This document shows, in pieces, positions 19,447 to 28,766 of a stretch of DNA of 64,000 bases. A model generated the notes under the pieces. That model was not told where the DNA came from, did not search any database, and saw nothing but the letters and a program-made list of their open reading frames with translations. The position numbers and the translations under genes are program-made. The stretch lies in NCBI RefSeq assembly GCF_011602365.1, contig NZ_JAAONZ010000003.1:1-64000 (forward strand). The letters run 5' to 3'. The first letter of the stretch is position 1, and every line of letters starts with the position of its first letter. This stretch comes from Pseudomaricurvus hydrocarbonicus. GTDB lineage: Bacteria; Pseudomonadota; Gammaproteobacteria; Pseudomonadales; Cellvibrionaceae.

Positions 19447-19716
19447 ATGGCACTGAGTGCTGCGCAAAAAGCTGAAATCGTAAAAGACTTTCAACAAGCT
19501 GAAGGTGATACCGGATCTCCCGAAGTACAGGTTGCTTTGTTGACTTTCAACATCAACAAGCTGCAAGGTCACTTCGCTGATCACAAGCAGGATCACCACT
19601 CACGCCGCGGCCTGATCCGCATGGTAAACCAGCGTCGTAAGCTGCTGGACTACCTGAAGGGTAAGGACGTTAGTCGCTATGCTGCTCTGATCCAGAAACT
19701 GGGTCTGCGTCGCTAA
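19447..19716 (+). CDS. rpsO: Ribosomal protein S15
   Basis: Primary 16S rRNA-binding protein of the 30S platform. At 89 residues it has the same length as E. coli S15, with the H-H-S-R-R-G-L segment ([22 protein letters not shown]) that contacts rRNA. The strong site GAGGAA lies 6 bases before ATG 19447. It is flanked by a clear terminator and by pnp, the conserved rpsO-pnp pair. A 214-base gap before it probably holds its own promoter. TATAGT at 19339-19344 is a weak -10 candidate. Confidence 0.97.
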   Translation: MALSAAQKAEIVKDFQQAEGDTGSPEVQVALLTFNINKLQGHFADHKQDHHSRRGLIRMVNQRRKLLDYLKGKDVSRYAALIQKLGLRR

Positions 19717-19725
19717 GTGACCAGA

Positions 19726-19752
19726 AGTGCCCGCATATGCGGGCACTTTTTT
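19726..19752 (+). terminator. Terminator after rpsO
   Basis: AGTGCCCGCA and TGCGGGCACT form a 10-bp stem with a two-base loop and then TTTTTT. In E. coli a terminator at this place allows partial read-through into pnp. Confidence 0.93.
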
Positions 19753-19753
19753 A

Positions 19754-20108
19754 TATTTAACAGCCGTTTGTCATGTGGAATAGCGTAGCGCTTCGACAAG
19801 CTCAGAGGCTGGTTAGAATTCTCTAGCCACTTTGCCGTGTAATGCGTAAAAGTGTCTGTTGAAGCTGCGTTGATGCGAAGTATTCATGCGAAAAGCCGGG
19901 TGGTAATAGCCGGATGGGTCGTACAGCCGTTGACGGTACGACTGAAGATGCATCGGATTGGCAGCAACGCAGTGCATAAGGTTTGAGCCGGACATTAGAT
20001 TGACTCAAAGGTCAGCGAATATGGTCCAGGCTCAGGCTGCTGCAAAGAAAGTTTGAACAAAAAACACATCGAAAGTAAACGTAAGTAAGAAAACATAAGG
20101 AAAATGTC
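19754..20108 (+). promoter_or_regulatory. pnp leader with hairpins
   Basis: About 355 bases without a gene. A 7-bp hairpin, GTCGTAC (19918-19924) with GTACGAC (19936-19942), lies 167 bases before the pnp start, and several shorter inverted repeats surround it. In E. coli the pnp leader holds an RNase III-cleaved stem used for PNPase autoregulation. The hairpin here is seen directly; a matching role is inference. No clear promoter was found. Confidence 0.5.
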
Positions 20109-22265
20109 GTGAATCCCGTCATTAAAACCTTTCAATACGGAAGCGATACCGTCACTCTGGAAACTGGCCGCATAGCACGCCAGGCCACCGGAGCTGTGAT
20201 GGTTACCATCGGCGATACTCAAGTACTGACTACGGTAGTTGGCGCCAAAAGTGCAAAAGAAGGCCAGGACTTCTTTCCACTGTCTGTTCATTACATCGAA
20301 AAAGCCTATGCCGCGGGTAAAATCCCGGGTGGCTTCTTTAAGCGTGAAGGTCGTCCAAGCGAAAAAGAAACCCTGACCTCCCGTCTGATCGACCGCCCGA
20401 TTCGTCCACTGTTCCCTAACGGTTACATGAACGAAGTGCAGGTGGTGTGTACTGTGATGTCGGCCGACAAGAATGTGGATCCGGATATTGCGGCCATGAT
20501 CGGTACGTCTGCCGCTCTGGCGATCTCAGGTATTCCATTTAACGGTCCTATTGGTGCCGCTCGTGTGGGTTACACCCAACAGGACGGTTACCTGCTGAAC
20601 CCTGGCTACGACGTCCTGGCGAATTCTGAGCTGGACATGGTGGTTGCGGGCACTCAGGATGCCGTGCTGATGGTGGAATCCGAAGCCAGTGAGCTGCCGG
20701 AAGACATCATGCTGGGTGCCGTTCTGTACGCTCACCAGGAATTGCAGGCTGTGGTTCAGGCGGTCAATGAGTTGGCCAAAGACGCCGCCAAACCTACCTG
20801 GGAGTGGACTCCGGAGCCGGAGAAAACTGAACTGAAAGCCGCGTTGGCCGAGGCCTTTGGTGCTCAGGTTAAAGAAGCTTACCAAATTACTGACAAAATG
20901 CAGCGTTACACCCGTCTGGGTGAGTTGCGTGATGCCGCTGTTGCCCAGCTGTCTAACGACACGGTCAGCAGTGATGACGTGAAAGGCGTCTTCAGCAAGC
21001 TGGAGAAGCAAACCGTTCGTCAGAGCGTAGTCGCTGGCGAGCCGCGTATTGACGGTCGTGATACCAAGACTGTGCGCCCGATTCAGGTTGAAGTGGGCAC
21101 ATTGCCAAAAACTCACGGTTCTGCCCTGTTTACCCGTGGTGAAACTCAGGCCATCGTCGTTGCCACTCTGGGCTCTGCCCGCGATGCACAGATGATCGAT
21201 GCTCTGGAAGGCTCTCGCCGCGACCCCTTCATGCTGCACTACAACTTCCCTCCTTACTCGGTTGGTGAAGCTGGCCGTATGGGCGGTACCGGTCGTCGTG
21301 AAATCGGTCACGGACGTCTGGCCCGTCGCGGTGTGGCAGCGGTGCTGCCGAAAGAAGAGGATTTCCCTTACTCCATTCGTGTGGTAAGTGAAATTACCGA
21401 ATCCAACGGTTCGTCTTCCATGGCCTCTGTGTGTGGTTCTTCCCTGGCTCTGATGGACGCGGGTGTGCCTTTGAAGGCACCAGTGGCCGGTATTGCCATG
21501 GGTCTGGTGAAAGAAGACAACGGCTTTGCGGTTCTGACCGATATCCTCGGTGACGAAGATCACCTGGGTGATATGGACTTTAAAGTGGCCGGTACTGCCG
21601 ATGGTATCACTGCTCTGCAGATGGATATCAAAATCGAAGGTATCACCGAAGAGATCATGGAGATCGCTCTGCAACAGGCCCTGCAGGCTCGTCTGCACAT
21701 CCTGGCAGAGATGAACAAGGTGCTCGACAAGTCTCGTGACGGCGTGGCTTCTACGGCTCCACAGTTTGAAACCATCAAGGTCCATCCTGACAAGATCCGT
21801 GACATCATCGGTAAAGGCGGCGCGACCATTCGTTCCATCACCGAAGAAACCGGTGCCTCCGTGGACATCGATGACGACGGCACTGTGAAAATTTACGGCG
21901 AGAGCACGGAATCCTTGCAGGCCGCGCTGAACCGTATTGGTGAGATCACCGCCGAAGCCGAGATCGGTGAAACTTACGAAGGTAAAGTGGTTCGCATTGT
22001 GGACTTCGGTGCATTTGTGAACTTCCTGCCCGGTAAAGACGGCCTGGTGCACATTTCACAAATCGCTGAAGAGCGTGTAAACAGCGTGAATGACTATCTG
22101 AGCGAAGGCCAGATGGTTCGTGTGAAGTGTCTGGACGTGGATCAGCGTGGTCGTATCAAGCTGTCCATCAAAGAAGCGCTGCGCGATGAAGCACCTGCGG
22201 AAGAGGCTCCTGTAGCAGAAGCACCTGCTGTAGAGGCTCCAGCCGACGATTCCGCTGATAAGTAA
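20109..22265 (+). CDS. pnp: Polynucleotide phosphorylase
   Basis: 3'-5' phosphorolytic exoribonuclease of the RNA degradosome. The 718-residue protein has two RNase PH domains (about 10-225 and 310-550) joined by a helical domain. The second core includes SDxM-type and GRxEIGHG segments ([14 protein letters not shown]). A KH domain ([17 protein letters not shown], about 560-610) and an S1 domain (about 622-690, [24 protein letters not shown]) follow. The C-terminal 25 residues are Ala/Pro/Glu repeats. The GTG start at 20109 has AAGGA 7 bases upstream. An overlapping ATG at 20104 is out of frame and stops after two codons. Confidence 0.97.
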   Translation: MNPVIKTFQYGSDTVTLETGRIARQATGAVMVTIGDTQVLTTVVGAKSAKEGQDFFPLSVHYIEKAYAAGKIPGGFFKREGRPSEKETLTSRLIDRPIRPLFPNGYMNEVQVVCTVMSADKNVDPDIAAMIGTSAALAISGIPFNGPIGAARVGYTQQDGYLLNPGYDVLANSELDMVVAGTQDAVLMVESEASELPEDIMLGAVLYAHQELQAVVQAVNELAKDAAKPTWEWTPEPEKTELKAALAEAFGAQVKEAYQITDKMQRYTRLGELRDAAVAQLSNDTVSSDDVKGVFSKLEKQTVRQSVVAGEPRIDGRDTKTVRPIQVEVGTLPKTHGSALFTRGETQAIVVATLGSARDAQMIDALEGSRRDPFMLHYNFPPYSVGEAGRMGGTGRREIGHGRLARRGVAAVLPKEEDFPYSIRVVSEITESNGSSSMASVCGSSLALMDAGVPLKAPVAGIAMGLVKEDNGFAVLTDILGDEDHLGDMDFKVAGTADGITALQMDIKIEGITEEIMEIALQQALQARLHILAEMNKVLDKSRDGVASTAPQFETIKVHPDKIRDIIGKGGATIRSITEETGASVDIDDDGTVKIYGESTESLQAALNRIGEITAEAEIGETYEGKVVRIVDFGAFVNFLPGKDGLVHISQIAEERVNSVNDYLSEGQMVRVKCLDVDQRGRIKLSIKEALRDEAPAEEAPVAEAPAVEAPADDSADK

Positions 22266-22280
22266 TCATCAGCAGAACTG

Positions 22281-22306
22281 AAAAAGCCCGCTTCGGCGGG
22301 CTTTTT
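22281..22306 (+). terminator. Terminator after pnp
   Basis: AAAAAGCCCGC and GCGGGCTTTTTT pair around the stable tetraloop TTCG, followed by a T run. It ends the rpsO-pnp unit. Confidence 0.95.
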
Positions 22307-22397
22307 TGTGCCTGTCGTTTAGGCAATGGTATGGGCTGGTTAGCCTGGGGTCATTGTGCGCCTGTTGCAGCCCCGCGTTAGGAGCTGCCAAGGCTGG

Positions 22398-23270
22398 CTA
22401 GCGTCGAAACACCACTGTGCGGTAACCGTTGAGCAGCACCCGCTGTTCGGCGAACCAGCGCACGGCACGATAGAGCACAATGCTCTCTATGTCGTGTCCG
22501 ATCTCTACCAGCTCTTCGGGGCCGTTGGTGTGGGAGACCCGCTCAACTTCCTGTTCAATGATCGGGCCTTCGTCCAGGTCGGAGGTGACAAAATGGGCGG
22601 TGGCACCGATCAGTTTGACGCCGCGATCATAGGCCTGGTGGTAGGGTTTGGCGCCTTTGAAGCCGGGGAGGAAGGAGTGATGGATGTTGATCGCCCGGCC
22701 GGACAGTTCTGTACACAACTCATTCGATAAAATTTGCATGTAGCGAGCCAGAATCAGCAGGTCGGCTTCTGCGTCTTTCATTACCTGTAAAATCTGCGCT
22801 TCCTGCCGGGCCTTGGTGTCTGCAGTGACGGGCAGGTGATGGTAGGGGACGTTGTACCACTCGACCAGATCCCTCATGTCGTCATGGTTGGACACCACCG
22901 CCACAATATCGACCGGCAGGGTGCCGGCCTTCCATTTGTGCAGCAGGGTGTTTAAGCAGTGCCCCCAGCGAGATACGGCAATCACCACTTTGAGTTTCAC
23001 ACCGAGGTCGTGGATTTGCCAGCACATGAGGTCCGTCCCCCGGAGCTGGCCGAACTCTTCCTTCAGCTGGGGCAGCGGGGTGGCCTGGTCATTGACGGGT
23101 GCCAGCTCGGTGCGCATAAAAAATCGTTTTTCCTGGCGGTCTTCGAACTGGGAGGACTCTTCGATATTGTAATTATGCTGGGCTAAAAATGCGGTGACGT
23201 CGGCAACAATACCGTGACGGTCTGGGCAACTCAGGGTAAGAACAAGGCGTTGTGTCATTGGGAGGGGCAT
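22398..23270 (-). CDS. purU: Formyltetrahydrofolate deformylase
   Basis: Hydrolyses 10-formyl-THF to formate and THF, balancing one-carbon pools and supplying formate for PurT. The 290-residue protein has an N-terminal ACT domain (LTLSCPDRHGIVADVTAFL, about residues 8-85) and a C-terminal formyltransferase-like domain with INIHHSFLPGFKGAKPYHQAY and GATAHFVTSDLDEGPII. ATG 23270 is the outermost start. The ATG at 23258 (MTQRLVL) is nearer to family length and overlaps the stop of a 10-codon leader frame. The gene stands alone, facing the pnp terminator. Confidence 0.93.
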   Translation of the reverse strand: MPLPMTQRLVLTLSCPDRHGIVADVTAFLAQHNYNIEESSQFEDRQEKRFFMRTELAPVNDQATPLPQLKEEFGQLRGTDLMCWQIHDLGVKLKVVIAVSRWGHCLNTLLHKWKAGTLPVDIVAVVSNHDDMRDLVEWYNVPYHHLPVTADTKARQEAQILQVMKDAEADLLILARYMQILSNELCTELSGRAINIHHSFLPGFKGAKPYHQAYDRGVKLIGATAHFVTSDLDEGPIIEQEVERVSHTNGPEELVEIGHDIESIVLYRAVRWFAEQRVLLNGYRTVVFRR

Positions 23271-23963
23271 TCCTCAAGGTAATTCATGTGGGCCGTTCGA
23301 AAATTAATTGTGTGAATTCAATCAAATAGGTGGGTGTTTGGCACACGATTCATATTGGCTTCTGATAGCCTGTATAACGTACAGGGTTGCTACTTTATCA
23401 AACTTGCCTCGACCTTGCTCGCGTTACCACGGCGGATACACACATCTTCCGTGGGTTGTTGATGAATTTTCGGGTAAGCCGGAAGGGATAAGCCGGAAGG
23501 GGGTCAGCAAGACGACGGCGGGCAGGGAACCTTTACCTGAGGTGGCAGTCTAACACCCGTCTCAGCGTTTAGGCGGGCCGTCAATCTGGGGCATGGCATA
23601 CAATAGACAACAAGCGTATAAATATAACGAGAAAGGGAGCGAGAAGGCTGCGACTGCGGGGGCAGTGGTGAAATGGATTGAGGTGCTTTCACGCCTTAAT
23701 CCCGCAAGGCTCATGGGGGGCAACGATGTCACTGAGCGTGAGGACGTCAATGTACTTCTGAGTGTTGCGGGGCCATGTGAATATTATAATGGGGGTTTCA
23801 GGGGTTTTTACGAGCGAGACGCTTAAGAAGCAACGACTCATCTATCTGTTCCACGCCATATTTCATCATAATGTTTCTCCAGATTGCCTGCTTTGATCCT
23901 GCTGCTGGTCGTATTTGGGTTGTTTAATGATCCTTAACAACCAAACAGCAAGGAGTCGGATCA
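23271..23963 (+). other. Long intergenic region between purU and the OmpA-like gene
   Basis: Nearly 700 bases without a recognised gene. A tandem pair of TAAGCCGGAAGGG repeats occurs at 23475-23501. A plus-strand frame of 77 codons (23593-23826) has no recognisable domain. On the minus strand a 25-codon frame ending just below 23800 begins with two ATG codons and reads MMKYGVEQIDESLLLKRL, which could be a gene remnant or chance. The last 20 bases hold AAGGAGT, the ribosome binding site of the next gene. Confidence 0.4.
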
Positions 23964-24758
23964 ATGAAGCAACTAATCGCAATTTCAACCCTGTGTTTCG
24001 CAACGGGTCTCAGTGGGGCAGTGCAAGCGGCCTCTGGGTCAGAAAAGACCACGGGACTGGGAAGTTCACTTTCTCAACTGGAACCGGTTAAAAACTATGC
24101 CGATGCAGCAGGCGGCAGCGACCTCGGCAATCGCGACAAGGGTTACACCGAGCTCAAGCAGGGCACCGCATTTACAGCCTCGGCTGTGGCTGGTGCAGTG
24201 TTGGGTGGCCCCGTGGGCATGATCCTGGGGGCCTTGGGCGGAGCGTATGTGGGTGAACAAATTCAACAGGCGGATGAGGTGCAGGCTATGAATAAATCAT
24301 TGGTCGCAGCCGAAGCGGAAATTAACCGACTGCAGCAGCAGTTGGCGTTCTCGCATCAGCAGGCGGAAGAATTGCAGGAGTTAGCCGCAGAGTCTCTGGA
24401 CCTGAAAGTACTGTTCCGTAAGGCTTCAGATACGTTAACGGAACATGGTCGGCAGCGTGTACTGGAGTTGGCATCGCTGCTCAAGAAACATCCGCAACTG
24501 AAAGTGCGTCTGGATGGTTATACCGATCCCCGCGGGACGGATGAGTACAACAACGTACTGTCACATTATCGGGCGGAGTCTGTCCGTGATGCCCTGGTTG
24601 AGTTTGGTGTCGAGAGTGGGCGAATCGAAGCTTACAGCCATGGATCGAGTGGCTCCAAAGCCGCAAAAGGTGACGAAATGGCTTATGCTGCCGAGCGGCG
24701 GGTGGTTATCGATGTCAGTTTTGCGAATGGTGCCAGAGAGTTCGTGGTGATGGAATAA
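23964..24758 (+). CDS. OmpA-family envelope protein with glycine-zipper segment
   Basis: A 264-residue exported protein with a signal peptide ending AVQA-ASGS (about residue 23). A Gly/Ala-rich membrane-like segment (residues 71-95, VLGGPVGMILGALGGAYVG) is followed by a coiled coil (about 105-142). The C-terminal OmpA peptidoglycan-binding domain includes LDGYTDPRGTDEYNNVLSHYRAESV and the closing AAERRVVIDV. This order resembles PdsO, the OmpA-like protein of the proteobacterial dedicated sortase system, but no sortase or PdsR/PdsS gene is in the window, so the name is only a suggestion. It probably links the outer membrane to peptidoglycan. AAGGAGT precedes the start. Confidence 0.8.
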   Translation: MKQLIAISTLCFATGLSGAVQAASGSEKTTGLGSSLSQLEPVKNYADAAGGSDLGNRDKGYTELKQGTAFTASAVAGAVLGGPVGMILGALGGAYVGEQIQQADEVQAMNKSLVAAEAEINRLQQQLAFSHQQAEELQELAAESLDLKVLFRKASDTLTEHGRQRVLELASLLKKHPQLKVRLDGYTDPRGTDEYNNVLSHYRAESVRDALVEFGVESGRIEAYSHGSSGSKAAKGDEMAYAAERRVVIDVSFANGAREFVVME

Positions 24759-25039
24759 GATCACTTCCGTTTGCCGGAGGTCAGCCTGCAGGCGTCCTCC
24801 GCGCGGCACCCGGTTTTAGTCCGGGTTTGCTGGTGTTCATCATCAATCATCATAGGTTGTCCCGCCTGTTATCCCATGCGCACTATATGCATTTGCAGTC
24901 AATAAGGGTTGATCTGTCGCGGATCAGCGGTCGCACCTTTTCTCCAGATCGATTTGTTGCCGTCGCTGATAATGCGCATCACATGGGGCCAGTTTGATCT
25001 ATAATGCGCTCAATTCCCGAATCAACTGAGTGGCTGGCC

Positions 25040-25402
25040 ATGGATCCTTTGTCTGACAACGTAGAAGAAAATTTAGATCGCTTTATCGTGGAGGCGATGG
25101 AAACCGGTTGTGTTTGGGGGCTGGAAGGCCCGGAAGGCTTTGCCCTGTGTCCCTCAGACGACAATGAAGAGGTTGATGTCATGCCTTTCTGGTCGCAGCC
25201 TGAGTTTGCCCAAGCGGTGTGCGTCGATGAATGGTCTGTTTACAAGCCGGTGCCGGTGTCTCTCGATGAATTCCTGGATGAGTGGGTTGACGGTTTGCAC
25301 GCGGATATCGTGTTGATTGGTATCAATTGGACCGCTGAGCTGGAAGGGCTTGAAATGGAGCCGCTGGACTTGGCCGAAGAGTTTGACAGCGAGATGCAAT
25401 AG
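25040..25402 (+). CDS. DUF2750-type conserved protein
   Basis: A 121-residue acidic cytoplasmic protein. The pattern RFIVEAMETGCVWGLEGPEGF, then PFWSQPEFAQA, EWSVYKPVPVSLDEFLDEWV and a closing acidic segment follows the DUF2750 family as I know it, whose function is unknown. ATG 25040 is chosen over an in-frame start at 25004, because the latter lies inside a TATAAT element (25000-25005) that looks like the -10 of its own promoter. It has its own transcription unit between the OmpA-like gene and the next small gene. Confidence 0.7.
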   Translation: MDPLSDNVEENLDRFIVEAMETGCVWGLEGPEGFALCPSDDNEEVDVMPFWSQPEFAQAVCVDEWSVYKPVPVSLDEFLDEWVDGLHADIVLIGINWTAELEGLEMEPLDLAEEFDSEMQ

Positions 25403-25532
25403 GGCGCAAACGCTCGTTTGATCGTGCTGTTAATAACGGCTGATGATGGTTTTCATAAGTTTATTTTGATGTACAAGCGTCAACGCTGATTGCATATTTC
25501 GCTCCACAGCAACCTTGACGTGGAGTGAAAAG

Positions 25533-25751
25533 GTGTCTAAAACCCGCAGAAGCCTCGAAGACGATTTTTTTGAATCCGACGCTGACTTTGAACTCGAGTT
25601 TCGTGAAACTCACCTGGAAAAACGCGATAAACACCGTCGCCAAACTGAAGTCCGCCGTAAAATGGAGGATAAGATTGAGCGCCGGCGTATGGCGGAACAG
25701 CTGGGTATGTATCTCGACGACTCTATCTTCTCACAGGACCGGCACCCGTAG
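25533..25751 (+). CDS. Small basic/acidic protein, PA3496-like
   Basis: A 72-residue charged protein. The N-terminal half is acidic (SLEDDFFESDADFELEF). The C-terminal half is a basic helix RRKMEDKIERRRMAEQLGMY, which resembles the RR-x-IE-x(3)-E-x-R-x-L-x-EQL ending of the PA3496 family, described as putative envelope-integrity proteins. The GTG start at 25533 has GGAG seven bases upstream; a TTG at 25515 is less well placed. A terminator follows. Function is not known from the sequence. Confidence 0.6.
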   Translation: MSKTRRSLEDDFFESDADFELEFRETHLEKRDKHRRQTEVRRKMEDKIERRRMAEQLGMYLDDSIFSQDRHP

Positions 25752-25804
25752 CCCCAGCTAGCTTGGCACCTGTAAATTTGGCCCAGGCCCCGGTTGAACA
25801 CATC

Positions 25805-25844
25805 AAAGCCACCTTCGCAGGGATGCGGGGTGGCTTTATTTTTG
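25805..25844 (+). terminator. Terminator after the PA3496-like gene
   Basis: AAAGCCACC and GGTGGCTTT form a 9-bp stem with a 15-base loop, then ATTTTT. It lies between two convergent genes (the small plus-strand gene and the minus-strand LysR gene) and could serve both. Confidence 0.8.
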
Positions 25845-25872
25845 GGTTCAGAATTGTGTCTGGACTCAGCGA

Positions 25873-26733
25873 TTAGGTCAGGGTTAGGTGGTCCAGCAGT
25901 GCCGGCAGCACACTCAGGCGGCTCAGGCTCTTGGGGTAGATGGCGTAGATGTCGCGGGAAAAACTGGAGCTGCCTTCCACCGGATAAAGGCGATGCTTGG
26001 CGTTATGCTCTCCAGGAGTGAATGTTCGGTGCAGTGAGCTCTCAGGCAAATAGGCTGAGCCGCCGTGCTCTAACAAAAACGCTTGCGCAATGCTGGCCAT
26101 GTTGGTGTGCAGGGTTGGTGGGGGTGCGTCCATAAACCGCTGGGCATGAAACATCCCAAACGCGGTTCCCCAATCCACGTAGACATAGTGGGTTTGCAGG
26201 GCCGCTTTCAGAGAGATGCCGGGCTCTGTGCTGACGAGGACCAATTTCAGTTTGCCCAGCGCTTGCGTGATCAGCCCTGGCAGGGTGGTGGGCTCAAACA
26301 ACAGCCCTAAATCCAGAGCGCCTTCCTGCAGCAAACGCAGTAACTCATCGGCGGAGTGCGCATCTGCTCGCAATGCCAGCTCGGAAAATTGCCGTTGCAA
26401 CCCATCCAATTTGTCCTGAAGAATAAACTGCCAGAGGCCGGCGGTTGTGGCGAGACTGAGTTGGTGCCGCTTTTCTGGCTTGAGCGCGACGTCTTGCCGT
26501 GCGCGGGTCCAGGCAACGAGCATGGTTTCAGCGTGCGGTAGTAAGCGCTCACCTTCGGCGGTTAGCTGGATGTTGTTGCGAGCGCGGATGAAGAGGTCGA
26601 CCCCCAGCACGTCTTCAAGCTGTTTGATGCGGGCGCTCACCGCAGCCTGGGTCAGGTAGAGGTTGTCAGACGCCTTGCCGAAATGCCGGGTTTTGTTCAC
26701 TTCGAGAAAGGTTCGGAGCAGCTCAATATCCAT
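25873..26733 (-). CDS. LysR-family regulator, HdfR-like
   Basis: A 286-residue LysR-type regulator. The N-terminal winged helix-turn-helix (MDIELLRTFLEVNKTRHFGKA, then TQAAVSARIKQLED and GVDLFIRARNNIQLTAEGERLL) is very close to HdfR of E. coli, which represses flhDC and acts on glutamate synthase genes. The C-terminal effector domain is more diverged. Its targets here are unknown: no flagellar gene is in the window, and the next gene upstream on the same strand is a small exported protein. The HdfR name is therefore given as a resemblance only. Confidence 0.8.
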   Translation of the reverse strand: MDIELLRTFLEVNKTRHFGKASDNLYLTQAAVSARIKQLEDVLGVDLFIRARNNIQLTAEGERLLPHAETMLVAWTRARQDVALKPEKRHQLSLATTAGLWQFILQDKLDGLQRQFSELALRADAHSADELLRLLQEGALDLGLLFEPTTLPGLITQALGKLKLVLVSTEPGISLKAALQTHYVYVDWGTAFGMFHAQRFMDAPPPTLHTNMASIAQAFLLEHGGSAYLPESSLHRTFTPGEHNAKHRLYPVEGSSSFSRDIYAIYPKSLSRLSVLPALLDHLTLT

Positions 26734-26786
26734 GTGTGTGCTTGCCTATCATTGCGCTTGATTTCCCGCCCACACCGGGTATTGCG

Positions 26787-27044
26787 TCAATTCTTCTGGT
26801 TGCGTACAGCCTGTTCCTGCTCGGTAATGTCGGCAATGCATTCGGACAGGAATTGTTCCAGCTTGCGTTGCGGTATCTCATCTTCTTTCGCCCAGGTTAA
26901 ACAGACGCCCTCCGCGTAGGCTTTGGTGTTGGTGATGCTGTGGAGGTCAGGGCTTTCCTGACCGTGAACGATGGAGGAACCCCACAGTATTAATGGCAGG
27001 GTCAACATTGCCAGTGGTTGAGCAGTGCGTGATTTTGTTATCAT
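26787..27044 (-). CDS. Small exported protein of unknown function
   Basis: An 85-residue protein with a likely Sec signal peptide (residues 1 to about 28, ending SIVHG-QESP). The mature part of about 57 residues has two cysteines (AEGVCLTWAKED and FLSECIADITEQE) that could form one disulfide. I do not recognise a family. ATG 27044 has GATGGA at a suitable distance; an ATG at 27056 is an alternative. It sits between the LysR gene and the MgtC-like gene, all on the minus strand. Confidence 0.5.
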   Translation of the reverse strand: MITKSRTAQPLAMLTLPLILWGSSIVHGQESPDLHSITNTKAYAEGVCLTWAKEDEIPQRKLEQFLSECIADITEQEQAVRNQKN

Positions 27045-27103
27045 TTTTATATCCATCAACTATTTTTCTTATAATCATGTATTCGGTTGTAGTTGAGTGC
27101 AAG

Positions 27104-27604
27104 TTATTTTTGTGCCCTGCCTGAGCGGGGTTGGCGACGGTAATGCTTGATTTTGGTGTGGACGCCACGGCTGAAGGTTTTGGTGTTTTCCTCCAGAACA
27201 TCGACGCCATACAAAATAGCGACAACCACAATGCTGAGCTTTATGGCTTGCAGTGGATAATCACAGGCTATCATCACACCGATGGCGGCCAACACCCATA
27301 TAGTTGCTGCTGAGGTCACCCCGATGACAGCGCCGTCCTTAGCGAGCATCACCCCGGCGCCGAGAAAACCAATGCCGGTTATCACCTGCCCGACGACCCT
27401 GGAAGGATCGACGATGTCGCCCTTCAGTAAAAACGCGGTTGCCAGGAAGGTGTAGGTGCCGAGCACAATCAGCGAGGCGGTGCGAATCCCCACCGGTTTT
27501 CCCCGCAGTTGACGCTCAAGGCCAATAATCGACCCGCTGAATATGGCGCAGCCAATTGAAGACCAGTTAAAAGGGGATATATCCAGGATAAAGCCAAGAC
27601 TCAT
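27104..27604 (-). CDS. MgtC/SapB-family membrane protein
   Basis: A 166-residue inner-membrane protein with about four to five hydrophobic segments. It contains the family signature IIGLERQLRGKPVGIRTASLI near residue 27, followed by VVGQVITGIGFLGAGVML and VTSAATIWVLAAIGV. MgtC proteins in pathogens are induced by low magnesium and inhibit the F-ATPase; close relatives in environmental bacteria (SapB/YhiD type) are poorly defined. The C-terminus is short and basic, without the cytoplasmic ACT-like domain of true MgtC, so it is better called MgtC/SapB family. A corA-type transporter gene lies 2.3 kb away. Confidence 0.85.
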   Translation of the reverse strand: MSLGFILDISPFNWSSIGCAIFSGSIIGLERQLRGKPVGIRTASLIVLGTYTFLATAFLLKGDIVDPSRVVGQVITGIGFLGAGVMLAKDGAVIGVTSAATIWVLAAIGVMIACDYPLQAIKLSIVVVAILYGVDVLEENTKTFSRGVHTKIKHYRRQPRSGRAQK

Positions 27605-27854
27605 GTTGGAAACTCATTATCAACCGCTGGGACTTCGCCTTCACGCGCCAGCAGCGGTGAGGCAGGGGGCAGGGGGTGCCGCAGTGCAGTTGTGGACCTG
27701 GAAACACGTTATCCCTGAAGATGGCTTTTTAGCACCTTCAATGAGACTTGTATAGCCGAAAGAATGATATTTTCTTTCACTGGGAGTGGTGCAGTGATGA
27801 GAGTAACATGGCGGTCCGAGCGAGTCGTTTTAATCAAAATACAGGAGAAAAATC

Positions 27855-28760
27855 ATGAGGATAGCCGTCCTTTCCCGCAACTCGAATTTGTATTCTACCC
27901 GCCGCTTGAAAGAGGCAGGAGAGGCCCGGGGGCACCAGGTCGATGTGATTGATACTCTTCATTGTTATATGGATATCACTAAGAGTCGTCCTGCAGTGCG
28001 GTATTTGGGGGAGGAGTTACCTTATTATGATGCAGTGATCCCGAGGATCGGTGCGTCTATCACTTTTTACGGTGCCGCGGTGGTGCGTCAATTTGAAATG
28101 ATGGGAACCTTCTGTGTCAATGAGTCCGTGGCCATCAGTCGCTCTCGGGATAAATTGCGTTCATTGCAGTTGTTATCCCGTAAAGACGTGGGATTGCCCC
28201 GCACCGGGTTTGCCAACAAACCGGATGACATTAAGGATTTGATCAAAAATGTGGGCGGTGCCCCTCTGGTGATTAAACTGTTGGAAGGCACCCAGGGGAT
28301 TGGTGTGGTGCTGGCCGATACCAATAAAAATGCCGAGAGTATCATTGAGGCGTTTATGGGTTTAAAAGCCAACATTTTGGTGCAAGAATTCATTAAAGAA
28401 GCCGGTGGGGCTGATATTCGCTGCTTTGTCGTCGGCGGTACTGTGGTCGCGGCGATGAAACGTCAGGGCGCGGAGGGTGAGTTTCGCTCCAATTTACATC
28501 GCGGTGGTTCGGCCAAATTGATACGTCTGACGAAAGAAGAGCGGTCAACGGCAGTGAATGCGGCCAAAGTTATGGGGCTCAATGTTTGTGGTGTCGACAT
28601 TCTTCAGTCCAACAATGGGCCGGTGGTGATGGAGGTAAACTCCTCTCCCGGTTTGGAAGGTATCGAAACGGCAACGAATAAGGATGTGGCTGATTTGATC
28701 TTCAGTTTTATTGAAAAACAAGCCAAACCGCACAAAACAAAAACCAAAGGTAAAGGTTAA
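27855..28760 (+). CDS. rimK: RimK-type glutamate ligase (ATP-grasp)
   Basis: ATP-grasp ligase that in E. coli adds glutamates to the C-terminus of ribosomal protein S6. The 301-residue length equals E. coli RimK. The N-terminal [21 protein letters not shown], the PRIGAS loop, the ATP-binding [12 protein letters not shown], the substrate segment [14 protein letters not shown] and the metal-binding [26 protein letters not shown] are all present. A short, Lys-rich C-terminal tail follows. A ribosome binding site AGGAGA precedes ATG 27855. It is six bases upstream of a zinc acylase gene and almost surely co-transcribed with it. Confidence 0.92.
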   Translation: MRIAVLSRNSNLYSTRRLKEAGEARGHQVDVIDTLHCYMDITKSRPAVRYLGEELPYYDAVIPRIGASITFYGAAVVRQFEMMGTFCVNESVAISRSRDKLRSLQLLSRKDVGLPRTGFANKPDDIKDLIKNVGGAPLVIKLLEGTQGIGVVLADTNKNAESIIEAFMGLKANILVQEFIKEAGGADIRCFVVGGTVVAAMKRQGAEGEFRSNLHRGGSAKLIRLTKEERSTAVNAAKVMGLNVCGVDILQSNNGPVVMEVNSSPGLEGIETATNKDVADLIFSFIEKQAKPHKTKTKGKG

Positions 28761-28766
28761 TTTTTT

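Noticed and set aside
19787-19806. GCTTCGACAAGCTCAG-type element
   Set aside because: This motif is a common repeat in other bacteria, but only one copy was noticed in the window, so a repeat family is not supported here.
20104-20112. Two-codon frame ATG-TCG-TGA over the pnp start
   Set aside because: It overlaps the GTG start, but such a short frame is easily found by chance and there is no sign of selection.
23593-23826. Plus-strand frame of 77 codons
   Set aside because: No domain, signal peptide or coding pattern was seen, and the ribosome site is poor. Not called as a gene.
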